From positions 1-64,000 of the forward strand of contig NZ_SACJ01000002.1 of the NCBI RefSeq assembly GCF_004016525.1: 64,000 bases of DNA, in the 5' to 3' direction. Of the stretch, positions 42,145 to 50,310 are shown piece after piece; position 1 is the first letter of the stretch, and the number at the start of each line of letters is the position of its first letter. Both the position numbers and the translations under genes were made by a program. The DNA comes from Flavobacterium sufflavum. GTDB taxonomy: Bacteria > Bacteroidota > Bacteroidia > Flavobacteriales > Flavobacteriaceae. The notes under the pieces were generated by a model that made no database searches, was not told the DNA's origin, and was given only the letters and a program-made list of their open reading frames with translations.

Positions 42145-42170
42145 TATATAATTATATACAAAGCTTTTTT
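42138..42170 (+). terminator. Perfect 28-bp palindrome plus T-run just before tetR
   Basis: AGCTTTGTATATAA and TTATATACAAAGCT pair without a loop, followed by T6, ending one base before the tetR ATG. It can terminate the SDR transcript. Because it overlaps the tetR -7 box and initiation region, a regulatory role is also possible. Confidence 0.65.
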
Positions 42171-42171
42171 T

Positions 42172-42756
42172 ATGTCACGTGCAAAACGATTTAAAGAAGA
42201 AGAGATTCTTGATAAAGCAATTTCGCTTTTTTGGGATAAAGGATTTAATGGAGCTTCGGCACAAGATTTAGTCGATCATTTAGGTATTAGCCGTTCAAGC
42301 ATTTATGATACATTTAGCGATAAGCGTACACTTTTTATAAAAGCATTGCAGCAATATCGTAAGAAAGCAGGCGATGGACTGAAAGAAGTATTCGCTAATT
42401 CAAAAGATGTAAAAGAATCAATTCGTGCAATTTTTCAACAAGCTGTTTTAGAAACCTTACAAGCTTCAGAAAACAAAGGTTGTTTTATGGTAAATACAAC
42501 GACCGAATTGGCAATTCACGATAACGAAATTGCAAAAATTGTAAACGATAATCGTAATGAGATACAGCACTTTTTCTTTGAAGCTATCCAAAGAGGTCAG
42601 GAAATCGGTACGATATCGAAAGATAAAGACGCCTTAGCTTTGTCGCGATTTATTTTTAATAGTTATTCAGGTATTCGGGTATCTGCAAGATCTTCAGGAA
42701 TGGATAAAGCCACCTTGGATGATATTGTAAAAGTGACACTCTCGGTTTTAGATTAA
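42172..42756 (+). CDS. TetR/AcrR-family transcriptional regulator
   Basis: A 194-residue repressor-type protein, starting at the ATG at 42172 (MSRAKRFKEEEILDKA); a TTG 10 codons upstream lies inside the palindrome and is rejected. The HTH is 'GASAQDLVDHLGISRSSIYD' with 'TFSDKRTLF' after it. The C-terminal ligand domain contains 'NKGCFMVNTTTELAIHD', a sequence typical of the subgroup that controls neighbouring oxidoreductases. It most likely represses the SDR gene and itself. Confidence 0.92.
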   Translation: MSRAKRFKEEEILDKAISLFWDKGFNGASAQDLVDHLGISRSSIYDTFSDKRTLFIKALQQYRKKAGDGLKEVFANSKDVKESIRAIFQQAVLETLQASENKGCFMVNTTTELAIHDNEIAKIVNDNRNEIQHFFFEAIQRGQEIGTISKDKDALALSRFIFNSYSGIRVSARSSGMDKATLDDIVKVTLSVLD

Positions 42757-42774
42757 AATAATAAATAAACAGCG

Positions 42775-42913
42775 CTATAGACATGCCTTTTTTCGAAATG
42801 AGCGAAGGCGTTTTTATTCCGTTTCATGCTATCGGTTCTTTGATCGAACATGAAAGCAATTGGTTTTAAAAAACCAAAATCTTTGGAATTTTTAAAAAAG
42901 AGGTCTTTGCTTA
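42775..42913 (+). pseudogene. Decayed 3' fragment of recO (copy 1)
   Basis: The sequence from 42775 matches recO from about 40981. Over the first ~85 bp the two differ at about a dozen sites, mostly third codon positions, and both share 'CGTTTCATGCTATCGGTTCT'. An internal deletion of ~120 bp then joins 'AAGCAATTGGTTTTAAAAA' to the recO 3' end. There is no start and the frame is broken. The silent changes suggest descent from a functional, diverged recO. Confidence 0.85.
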
Positions 42914-42915
42914 AA

Positions 42916-43644
42916 TTATTTTTTTAAAGATTTGATTTGTTTTTTTGGGTCAATTTTTAATTTAATTCCTAATGAAATGATATACGGTTCTTGTTCGAAT
43001 GAGGGATTCGTTAAATTATAACTATGAACGTATTGGAGTTGGAATTTTAAATTTTCTAATCCTGCTTGAATAGTAAGGGCGGGTTCCAGTAGCCAATAGG
43101 CATTATTTGTTTTTAAATAATTTGGGTCAAAATCGGTTGAATTTGAACTTCCATTGATGTCTTTGTAATTTAGATGGACAATTCTTGAAGAAAGAGAAGT
43201 TGAGAAATGTTTCCGACTGTAGCTTAAGCTTGGTTGAATTCCAACACGGTTGAATTTTGCTGAGAAATTATTGGTTCCAGATGTGTTTTTTTCAAGTTCA
43301 ATTTTTCCAAAGCCAAGCAATCCATAAGTTTCAAATACAAAATTTGAAGGTAAGTTTTTAAAATAACCAGCACCTATTTCTAGTATTCTTCCTGTTGCTT
43401 TGTAGTCATTAGAGCTGTCTCCTTTAACCCAATCTCCATTTAATTGTAAGGCGATGTGATTAGTTATGGCATGAGCAGCCTGGATTTCAAAGCCGTGAGT
43501 GTAGTCGCTTTCGTTTAATCCAATTCCTAAATTTGTTTGACCTTTAGATTTCATAATAGGTATATTTTGAGAATTGGGCACATAGTATTCGGGGCCACAT
43601 CCTACTAAGGTAAGGATTGTAATGATGAATAAAATTGTTTTCAT
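42916..43644 (-). CDS. Lipoprotein with outer-membrane barrel-like sequence
   Basis: A 242-residue protein with a lipobox 'LTLVGCGP' (acylated C16). The remainder is strand-rich ('TNLGIGLNESDYTHGFEIQA', 'HIALQLNGDWVKGDSSNDYK', 'LKFQLQYVHSYNL', 'PYIISLGIKLKIDPK'), like the barrel proteins elsewhere in the window. A lipidated barrel-like protein is unusual; it may be a periplasm-facing beta protein instead. A decayed copy of its middle part lies at 44508-44590. Function unknown. Confidence 0.75.
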   Translation of the reverse strand: MKTILFIITILTLVGCGPEYYVPNSQNIPIMKSKGQTNLGIGLNESDYTHGFEIQAAHAITNHIALQLNGDWVKGDSSNDYKATGRILEIGAGYFKNLPSNFVFETYGLLGFGKIELEKNTSGTNNFSAKFNRVGIQPSLSYSRKHFSTSLSSRIVHLNYKDINGSSNSTDFDPNYLKTNNAYWLLEPALTIQAGLENLKFQLQYVHSYNLTNPSFEQEPYIISLGIKLKIDPKKQIKSLKK

Positions 43645-43702
43645 GATGTTAGTTTTAAATTATAAACTATGTTGTTGATTTTGAATAGGAATAGTCAAAA
43701 TC

Positions 43703-44482
43703 TCATTGGATGTTTTTATTTTTTTCTTTAAATATTTCAACCCATTCGTGAAATATTATTATTAATGGATTATATGATTTTATGTTTTTTGGCAATCCAT
43801 ATTTAATCTGAACTTCTTTTAGCTCCTCTTGAAAAGTACCAAACAAGCGATCGAATATTATTAACACATTGCCGTAATTTTTATCAATATATTCTGGATT
43901 CGATGAATGATGTACACGATGGTGGGAGGGTGAATTTAGGATTGCATCAAAAATCCAGAAATTTTTAATGATTTGAGTATGTTGTATAAATGAGAAAAGG
44001 AATCCTATTGTTTCAACTGAAAAGATCATAGTTGGACTAAATCCGAGAAATAAAAGAGGAATCCAGAAGATGTTGTGTAAGAATAAACTAAAAAAAGGTG
44101 TTCTTACAGCAGTTGTGAAATTGAAAAATTCAGAGGAGTGATGGTTTACATGTATGGCCCATAAAAATCTTTTTTCATGACTAAGTCTATGAAACCAGTA
44201 ATAAACAAACTCATTTAAAAAAAATAGAATTAAATAGGTTGTTAACGTTTCAGGTAATTTTATGGTTGAAAATTGATATAAGTAGGTCCATATTGCAATC
44301 CATATCCCTTTTGTAAGTACTCGGCTAATTACAGCTACTAAACCAAAAAAGATATTAATAAGGCAATCTTTAAGATTGTATAAATTGAGCTTGTTTCGAA
44401 GATTATAAAAGATTTCAATTGCAACAGATGATATATATATTGCAAGAAAAATATAAAACGAAAAATTGACACTATTATTCAT
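43703..44482 (-). CDS. Sterol desaturase / fatty acid hydroxylase family protein
   Basis: A 259-residue integral membrane di-iron oxygenase. The eight-His signature is complete in three boxes: 'HRLSH' (HxxxH), 'HVNHH' (HxxHH) and 'HRVHH' (HxxHH). Four or more hydrophobic helices surround them. Bacterial members hydroxylate or desaturate lipid substrates such as carotenoids, fatty acids, hopanoids or ornithine lipids. It lies in a cluster with two NAD(P)-dependent enzymes and a protease-like membrane protein, but in its own segment after a gene remnant. Confidence 0.9.
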   Translation of the reverse strand: MNNSVNFSFYIFLAIYISSVAIEIFYNLRNKLNLYNLKDCLINIFFGLVAVISRVLTKGIWIAIWTYLYQFSTIKLPETLTTYLILFFLNEFVYYWFHRLSHEKRFLWAIHVNHHSSEFFNFTTAVRTPFFSLFLHNIFWIPLLFLGFSPTMIFSVETIGFLFSFIQHTQIIKNFWIFDAILNSPSHHRVHHSSNPEYIDKNYGNVLIIFDRLFGTFQEELKEVQIKYGLPKNIKSYNPLIIIFHEWVEIFKEKNKNIQ

Positions 44483-44507
44483 GACTTTATTTTAATATTT
44501 ATGATGA

Positions 44508-44590
44508 TTGAATTTAATTGAGAAATTATTGGTTTTAGATGTACTGTTTTTAAAATCAACTGTTTTAAAACTAAGTCATCTATAATTTTT
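44508..44590 (-). pseudogene. Remnant of the 42916-43644 lipoprotein gene
   Basis: These 83 bp align without gaps to 43250-43332, inside the lipoprotein gene, at roughly 75% identity. The shared core is TGAGAAATTATTGGTT. No reading frame survives. The remnant means that an ancestral copy of that gene once lay on both sides of the sterol-desaturase gene. Confidence 0.75.
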
Positions 44591-44619
44591 GCAGCTATGT
44601 TTTTACGCTTACCGTTACA

Positions 44620-45459
44620 TTATCTAATTCTGTCTGGGAGTAGTTCGTGATTTCGATTTCCGATGTTGTATGATTTAAATTTATTGACATGACTGTTAGC
44701 AATCATTTTAATAAAGAAGGAAGGCAGCAACTTATCAATTAACAAAAACAGTTTGTTCATGAAACCAGGAATAATAATTTCATCCCGATTTAATAGTCCT
44801 TTAATAGCTATTGATGCAACTTCATCCGGATTCATGATGGATTGACGCGCCAACCAATGATTCGACTTATTCGTCATTATTGTTGTTGGATTCGTGTTCA
44901 TGCCTCCAGGACAAATGACACTCACATTGATGCCGTCGGAACTTAACTCAGCACGCAGGCTTTTTGAAAAAGAATAAACATAGGATTTAGTGGCGCCATA
45001 CACTTGTTTTTTTGCCAAATAGAAGAAACAGCTCAGACTGCTTACATTTAAAATATGGGAAGGTGTATTCGCTTTCAACATATCAAGAAACAGGCTGGTT
45101 AGTAATGTGGTTACCATTACGTTTAATTTCACTTGTTTTTGATAAAAATCGATATTTCCTTCTTTAAAGAACATGGTGCTTCCTAAGCCCACATTGTTGA
45201 TGAGCATATTAACAGAAAGATTCATTTGCTCTACTTCTTTGAAAAGCATCATGCAGTTCTCTTCAACAGAAAGGTCTTTTTCTATAGGAACCACATCAAC
45301 GTTGTAATTTTGAATTATAAATTCGGCCAGTTGGTTGAGTCCGGAATCCGGTAATGAAACTAGGATTAAATTCATTTTTCTTTTGGCACATTCTATTGCC
45401 AGTGCTTTTCCGAATCCTTCGCTGGAACCGGTTATTAAGGTGTAAAGTTTAGTTTTCAT
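44620..45459 (-). CDS. SDR-family oxidoreductase (DltE/steroid-dehydrogenase-like)
   Basis: A 279-residue SDR with 'ITGSSEGFGKALAIE' at 9-23, 'NNVG' at ~90 and catalytic 'YGATKSYVYSFSKSLR'. The C-terminal ~50 residues contain a hydrophobic helix ('FMNKLFLLIDKLLPSFFIKM'), as in membrane-associated SDRs acting on lipids. Its start overlaps the end of the epimerase gene by 11 bp, so the two are translationally coupled. The substrate is unknown. Confidence 0.88.
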   Translation of the reverse strand: MKTKLYTLITGSSEGFGKALAIECAKRKMNLILVSLPDSGLNQLAEFIIQNYNVDVVPIEKDLSVEENCMMLFKEVEQMNLSVNMLINNVGLGSTMFFKEGNIDFYQKQVKLNVMVTTLLTSLFLDMLKANTPSHILNVSSLSCFFYLAKKQVYGATKSYVYSFSKSLRAELSSDGINVSVICPGGMNTNPTTIMTNKSNHWLARQSIMNPDEVASIAIKGLLNRDEIIIPGFMNKLFLLIDKLLPSFFIKMIANSHVNKFKSYNIGNRNHELLPDRIR

Positions 45460-46444
45460 GATTTTGATTTTTTAGTGAATGAATCGTGTATTGCAGACCT
45501 TCGGTGATAGGAGTAATTTTGTATCCTAAATGCGTGATGGCCTTATCACTGCTGAAGATTTTATTGCAAAAAATTTGTTTGATGCTTTTGTTGGTGATAA
45601 ATGGTTCCTTGCCTATTGTATAAAATTGAATCCATTGGAATACCGATAAAATTTTAGCAAAGATTTCAGGGATTTCAATAAGTTTTACTTTTGTATCAGC
45701 AATATTTTTTACTGTATTGAAAAAGTCTTTATAAGAAATATTTTCGCCTCCCAAAATATAATTCTCCCCAGGTTTTCCTTTGTTTAATGCCAGAATGTGA
45801 CCTTCTACCACATCGTCGATAAAGCAGTAATTTGAAATCAGATGGCTGGGTTTTGGGATGAAAGTGAGTTTGCCGTTTATGAAGTTTTCAATCACTTTAT
45901 TGATAGATATATCTTTTGTTTCCCTGCAACTATGTCCGTAAATTTTGGAGGGAGATGCTATTATGGTATATAGTCCTTTTGAAGCGTATTCTTTGACAAG
46001 TTTCTCTGCTTGAGATTTTGTGGTGTCATAATCACAGGAAAAAGGTGTTGTTCGCGAATCGTTTTCTGTTAATGTTTTTCCATCAGATGGTCCAATAACG
46101 CTGCAACTGCTGGTAAACAGAAATTTTTCTACTCCTGTTTCCAGCGATTTTTGAAGTAAGTTTTGGGTTCCTTCAACATTAACTTTGTAAAATTGTGTAG
46201 CATCGCTATTAAATATTTTTACCATAGCAGCAGCATGATATACTTGTTTACATCCTTTGATTGCTGCAGATATGGATGGAACATCGGTTATGTCACCTTG
46301 AAATACCTTGATATTTTTATGTTTTGGAATATTGAAAGAATTGGGGTTCCTAACCAATATATGTATTTCATTATTTCGTTCGGCTAAGGTAAGTGCCAGC
46401 TTGTGGCCAATTTGTCCTGTAGCTCCTGTGATTAAAATTTTCAT
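45449..46444 (-). CDS. NAD-dependent epimerase/dehydratase (3-beta-HSD/HpnA-like)
   Basis: A 331-residue extended SDR starting at the ATG at 46444 (MKILITGATGQIGHK); a longer reading lacks support because it would cross the upstream gene. It has 'GATGQIGHKLA' (7-17), 'AAMVKIF' and the catalytic 'YDTTKSQAEK'. It belongs to the group with dihydroflavonol reductases, 3-beta-hydroxysteroid dehydrogenases and the hopanoid-associated HpnA. It overlaps the stop of the previous gene by 4 bp (ATGA). Confidence 0.9.
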   Translation of the reverse strand: MKILITGATGQIGHKLALTLAERNNEIHILVRNPNSFNIPKHKNIKVFQGDITDVPSISAAIKGCKQVYHAAAMVKIFNSDATQFYKVNVEGTQNLLQKSLETGVEKFLFTSSCSVIGPSDGKTLTENDSRTTPFSCDYDTTKSQAEKLVKEYASKGLYTIIASPSKIYGHSCRETKDISINKVIENFINGKLTFIPKPSHLISNYCFIDDVVEGHILALNKGKPGENYILGGENISYKDFFNTVKNIADTKVKLIEIPEIFAKILSVFQWIQFYTIGKEPFITNKSIKQIFCNKIFSSDKAITHLGYKITPITEGLQYTIHSLKNQNHEN

Positions 46445-47130
46445 GACTTTAATGTTTTTAATCGTGTTGAATCTAATCGATAAAAATTGATTTCGTAGGC
46501 CAATGAAAATGCTATATGCAGCATTATGGCAGGCCAAACAGCATTAAATAAGAAACTAAATAAACAGGCTGTAATTCCGAAAGGGATACAGGCTAAGATT
46601 TCTTTTCGGCTGTTGAACATGTGTAAGAGAACATAGAGAAAGATGTTGAGCATAATGGCTAGAGGTCTTCCTATAATTGAGGCGGTTTCAAAAAGTAAAC
46701 CTCCTCTAAACCATAATTCATAGGAAAACAGGAATAAGGCTCTTGTTATAAAATAAGTTGTAAAAAAGAGAGCCGATAGTTGAAAAACACTTTCTGAGTT
46801 GTCTTTTTTTTCGTGAGCAGATTTACTTTCTTTAAAAGCAATAAAAAGGATTACAATAAAAGTTAGAGCATAAAGCAGTACGTTTTTTATTTCTATTGTT
46901 TGAAGGTCAATCAATATATCTAAGAAGAAATCTTTTAGGATCATCATAGGAACTAATCCGAGCCAAATGGCACCAATAAGATGTGTATATAACAACTGTT
47001 TGGGTTTTGAGGTGAAATCTCCGTTGTCATCAATCAGTCTTTGACTACCATCTTTGATGCTTTTTTGATTAAATACAAAAAAGAGAGTATAACTAATCAG
47101 GTATAGTAAAAAAGTAGTTGTAGGTTGCAT
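46441..47130 (-). CDS. CPBP-like (CAAX protease-related) membrane protein
   Basis: A 229-residue protein with about seven hydrophobic helices. The CPBP motifs are visible but altered: motif 1 reads 'SYELWFRGGLL', with Tyr where the first Glu of EExxxR is expected; motif 2 is the His in 'YVLLHMFNSR'; and a later His sits in 'MLHIAFSLAYE'. Loss of the first Glu makes proteolytic activity uncertain. It is coupled to the epimerase gene and lies 10 bp from the upstream gene on the same strand. Confidence 0.75.
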   Translation of the reverse strand: MQPTTTFLLYLISYTLFFVFNQKSIKDGSQRLIDDNGDFTSKPKQLLYTHLIGAIWLGLVPMMILKDFFLDILIDLQTIEIKNVLLYALTFIVILFIAFKESKSAHEKKDNSESVFQLSALFFTTYFITRALFLFSYELWFRGGLLFETASIIGRPLAIMLNIFLYVLLHMFNSRKEILACIPFGITACLFSFLFNAVWPAIMLHIAFSLAYEINFYRLDSTRLKTLKS

Positions 47131-47140
47131 GATTTTCTTT

Positions 47141-47836
47141 TTAATATTTAATAATTATTTCTGCGATATAGAATTTATGTTGCATCTTAACTTTAACACA
47201 AATGCCTTCTTTGTAGTAGTAGCAGTTGTAGTTTCCATTTGGAAATTTCATTCGGTATCCTCCGTCATCTGCTTTTGACAATTTGATAAAACGTTGTTGA
47301 TTCTCACAATATACTTCTTCGGCGTTTTTAGGTTCCTGAAAGAAGAGACTCAGTAAATTGGTGTCAATCTTAGGGCACGAAAGTTTGGTTTTTTTGTCAT
47401 TTTCGAGAATCTCATATTCATTTTCGACGAATCGGATTTCTTTGTTAAGATTGGTTTTACCATTGGTTTCTCTGAATTGTGAAGAATAAATAAGTTTGCC
47501 GTTTTCATAAGTTGATGTTTCTTTGGAAAACACCCTAATTGGAAATAAAAGTCTGGTTTTGATTTCAGAGATCAATAGTAAATCAGATTTGTTTCCGTTG
47601 TCATTTTTTTCAAGTCGAAGCCAGCCAATGTCGTTGCCACTAAACATTATTTTGTAATTAAGGCGTGAGTTCTGAGAAAAGGATATAAGGGGTAAAAAGG
47701 CTATTAGTGTTATGCAAAAACAAATTAGAAGTTTAGTGATAATAGTTTTCAGGTAAGAAACTATTTTTAAAGAGTTCGATAAAATATTTTGGGTGAGATA
47801 TTTTTTTAATAAGGTGTAACAAATGATTAGTAACAT
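47141..47836 (-). CDS. Exported DUF6134-like protein
   Basis: A 231-residue protein. A long N-terminal segment ends with a hydrophobic signal (about 35-54, then SQNSRL). The mature part starts 'LNYKIMFSGNDIGWLRLEKN' and is beta-rich, ending 'VKVKMQHKFYIAEIIIKY'. The pattern of an opening 'Y.I...G..IG.L' strand pair recalls DUF6134, a Bacteroidota family of unknown function; this assignment is tentative. The unusually long leader suggests that the real start may be internal, but no later ATG precedes the signal. Confidence 0.65.
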   Translation of the reverse strand: MLLIICYTLLKKYLTQNILSNSLKIVSYLKTIITKLLICFCITLIAFLPLISFSQNSRLNYKIMFSGNDIGWLRLEKNDNGNKSDLLLISEIKTRLLFPIRVFSKETSTYENGKLIYSSQFRETNGKTNLNKEIRFVENEYEILENDKKTKLSCPKIDTNLLSLFFQEPKNAEEVYCENQQRFIKLSKADDGGYRMKFPNGNYNCYYYKEGICVKVKMQHKFYIAEIIIKY

Positions 47837-47848
47837 GATTTCCAGGAT

Positions 47849-48199
47849 TTAATTTTTGGAGAATGTAAAATCGTCAAAAACAAAATCGCTGTTTAAAGTT
47901 TCTATTGGGATTGTAATAGGGAGTTCAAAAGAAATTATAAATTCTACTTCTTTTAGAAAAGTTTTGTTTTCTGTTTTGATTTCTGAAATTAGAGTGGTTT
48001 TTTGAATATTGTATTTTGATACAATTAGGGAGCTGTCATTTACAGATAATAGTGTTGTTTTTTCAAACAGAGGAATTTGTTTTATTATATAATTCTTATC
48101 AGTAAATAAGAGATTTTCTTTCGAATCTATAGCTGCATAGGTATGACAACTTTGGATGAAGAAAGAAATTGCGATTAAAGGAGAAATAGGAGTTTCCAT
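47849..48199 (-). CDS. Small exported protein, unknown
   Basis: A 116-residue protein from the ATG at 48199 (METPISPLIAISFFIQS); a TTG nine codons upstream is less likely. The first ~22 residues look like a signal sequence, with a Cys in 'FIQSCHTY' that could be lipidated but is not a good lipobox. The rest is a mix of strands ('TTLISEIKTENKTFLKEVEF'). Not recognised. It is the first gene of the five-gene run 48199-44620 and is 12 bp from the next gene. Confidence 0.55.
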   Translation of the reverse strand: METPISPLIAISFFIQSCHTYAAIDSKENLLFTDKNYIIKQIPLFEKTTLLSVNDSSLIVSKYNIQKTTLISEIKTENKTFLKEVEFIISFELPITIPIETLNSDFVFDDFTFSKN

Positions 48200-48223
48200 A
48201 ACTTTGATATTTAAATTACATAT

Positions 48224-48231
48224 CAAAATTA
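48224..48231 (-). promoter_or_regulatory. -7 promoter element (TAATTTTG) for the 48199-44620 operon
   Basis: A TAnnTTTG match on the minus strand, 25 nt before the first gene of the run. Confidence 0.45.
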
Positions 48232-48313
48232 GTTTGGCTTCAAAAAAGCCTTATCCCAGATTGTCTATTTTGCAGAAATCAGGATGCATTGAATAATATA
48301 GGACTACTAAGTC

Positions 48314-49417
48314 TTACATTTCTTTATATTCTGAAGGAGTTTGGGAAGTGAATTTTTTAAAAGCAGTGTAGAAAGTTGATTTTGAGTTAAAACCACATTC
48401 TAATCCAATAGCTACGTTAGTATAGGCTGAATAATTTGGGTTTGTTAAATATTTTTTGGCTTTTTCGACCCTTAAATAATTGATATAATCCGAAAAATTA
48501 TAACCGCTTTCCTGATTGATTAAGTGGGATAGTTTACTGGTGCTGATATTCATTTCAGAAGCCAATTTCTCTAAACTAAAAGTGGGATCAATGTATCTTT
48601 TGTTTTTTTCAATATAACTCTTGATGGGTTTGAATTTGCTATCGCTTGATTGGACGGTTACATGATTGTTTTCTTTGTTTTTTTCTTCCAATTGGATGGC
48701 TTTTCTTAATTCAATTCGCTCTGTCATTAGAGAATAATTATAAAATCCCTGATAGCTAATCCAATATAACAATGTGGTAGTGCTGAGTCGTAAAGGATAG
48801 TATATTAATACTTGTGGATTTAATGTTTTGTCTAAGTTTAATAAGATGGCACAAACCCACATGAGAATGATCATGGCTCCCAAAAACATTAAATTTCGCA
48901 GCCATTTTAAATTGTCAAAAACTAATATCTGTTGGTATAAGTCGGTATATTTAAATAGTACTAATAGTGTTTTAATAAAAAGAAAAATAGAGTAGGAAGC
49001 ATTGATAATTTCTTCTATTTGCACATATTTTGCAATAAGCATATTTTTCCCCAAATGATAATAATGTGGGTACAATGCAATTCGAATCAATATTTCTATA
49101 ATAAATATCGAAAAAGAGATGTACACAAAGGAGGAAATTTTCTTTTCAATTTTTAGATAATGGGTTAAAAAAACATAAAAGGAGGGTACTATTAAAACAT
49201 ACCACGGAATTTGCAATCTTTTTATAAAAAATGGGGCATCCATTAAAAAGGTTTCCAAAGAAAAAGCCTGAAGATTATTAAGTATCAAAAAGGCAATAAC
49301 AAGATTGAGATAAAGTATGGCTTTATCCGTTTTCTTTTTGAAGAATAGTGTTGTGATTATAAAAATAATCCCAAGTAGTACTCCAGATATCATTACAAAG
49401 TCAAATACTTGTTTCAT
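48314..49417 (-). CDS. Membrane-bound AraC-family transcriptional regulator
   Basis: A 367-residue regulator. The N-terminal ~225 residues contain six to seven hydrophobic helices (starting 'FVMISGVLLGIIFIITTLFF'), and the C-terminal ~100 residues are the AraC double HTH: 'FSLEKLASEMNISTSKLSHL' then 'NVAIGLECGFNSKSTFYTAF' with 'KKFTSQTPSEYK'. This membrane-tethered AraC design is frequent in Bacteroidota. It is transcribed in the same direction as the downstream lipid-enzyme run, so it is the likely local regulator (inference). Confidence 0.93.
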   Translation of the reverse strand: MKQVFDFVMISGVLLGIIFIITTLFFKKKTDKAILYLNLVIAFLILNNLQAFSLETFLMDAPFFIKRLQIPWYVLIVPSFYVFLTHYLKIEKKISSFVYISFSIFIIEILIRIALYPHYYHLGKNMLIAKYVQIEEIINASYSIFLFIKTLLVLFKYTDLYQQILVFDNLKWLRNLMFLGAMIILMWVCAILLNLDKTLNPQVLIYYPLRLSTTTLLYWISYQGFYNYSLMTERIELRKAIQLEEKNKENNHVTVQSSDSKFKPIKSYIEKNKRYIDPTFSLEKLASEMNISTSKLSHLINQESGYNFSDYINYLRVEKAKKYLTNPNYSAYTNVAIGLECGFNSKSTFYTAFKKFTSQTPSEYKEM

Positions 49418-49482
49418 TTTTTGTTAGAATTAATTTATCTATTACATTCTTATGCTAAGAGTAAGTTGTAAAAAGCTCATGG

Positions 49483-50310
49483 TTATAACTTAAAACGGTA
49501 TGCGGCACTCAATTTGATAAATGAACCATCAACTCTGCTGGTTTCATTGATTTTAATATTGTTTTCTATTGTGCTGGTCCTGATTTTTCTAAAAAGACTC
49601 CAGCCCGGTTCTATGGTAATGCAAATAGGTTTGGTCAGATAATAATCTAAAAATAAAGAGAGTTGATTGTCGTATAAGGTGATGTATTGTTGGTTGTTTA
49701 TTCGATAGCTGTTCATCGGGGCACGGAAAGTCAATCCACCGTAAAATTTTGTGTTCCATTTATGTTCAAATGAAAGTCGGCCTGGTAGTAATCCAAAAAT
49801 ATAATTGGAGTCATTTATTTGCCAATTCAAACCTGCTAACGGGATTACAAACCAACCAAAGAATTCTTTATTTGCATAGATGCCAAAACGGATTTTTTTA
49901 TTTGTCTTTTTTGAAAAAGTAGTAAAGACGATGGTACCAAATTGGAAATTATCATCTGTAAATAATTTTTCGCCATTCCAACTCAATATAGTTAATAAAG
50001 TAAGAGACCATTTCGATTCTCCTATCGAAGTAATCAGACCCATCGGCAATCGCAATGATTGTATTGTCGAGGATTGAAAGTCGGTGTCTTCCAGAGTGAT
50101 TTGATTGTTGCTGTAAAATGGACTTACAAAAAGATAATTGTTGTTCTTTATCTTGATAGGGAGTTCGCTACTTATTTCTGAGATTTGAAAAAGAGAAGTT
50201 CCGTATTGGTTGTTTTTAAATGCATTTGTATGCCTAACTTGAAGAGGTTCAAAGTAGGATTGTGAAAAAAGAGATGTTGTGAACAATATGATTAATAAAC
50301 TTCGTAACAT
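49483..50310 (-). CDS. Outer-membrane protein, DUF6268-like
   Basis: A 275-residue exported protein with signal peptide at 1-16 (SLFSQSYF). The mature chain is rich in beta strands with aromatic ends ('IRFGIYANKEFFGWFVIPLA', 'KWNTKFYGGLTFRAPMNSYR', 'QLSLFLDYYLTKPICITIEP') and ends 'FIKLSAAYRFKL', a barrel-type C terminus. It resembles DUF6268 proteins. It lies directly upstream of the AraC gene, on the same strand. Confidence 0.75.
   Translation of the reverse strand: MLRSLLIILFTTSLFSQSYFEPLQVRHTNAFKNNQYGTSLFQISEISSELPIKIKNNNYLFVSPFYSNNQITLEDTDFQSSTIQSLRLPMGLITSIGESKWSLTLLTILSWNGEKLFTDDNFQFGTIVFTTFSKKTNKKIRFGIYANKEFFGWFVIPLAGLNWQINDSNYIFGLLPGRLSFEHKWNTKFYGGLTFRAPMNSYRINNQQYITLYDNQLSLFLDYYLTKPICITIEPGWSLFRKIRTSTIENNIKINETSRVDGSFIKLSAAYRFKL

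Noticed and set aside
46444..46537. 31-codon N-terminal extension of the epimerase
   Set aside because: It lies wholly within the upstream CPBP-like gene. MKILITGATGQIG at 46444 is the standard start of the fold and gives a 4-bp overlap.
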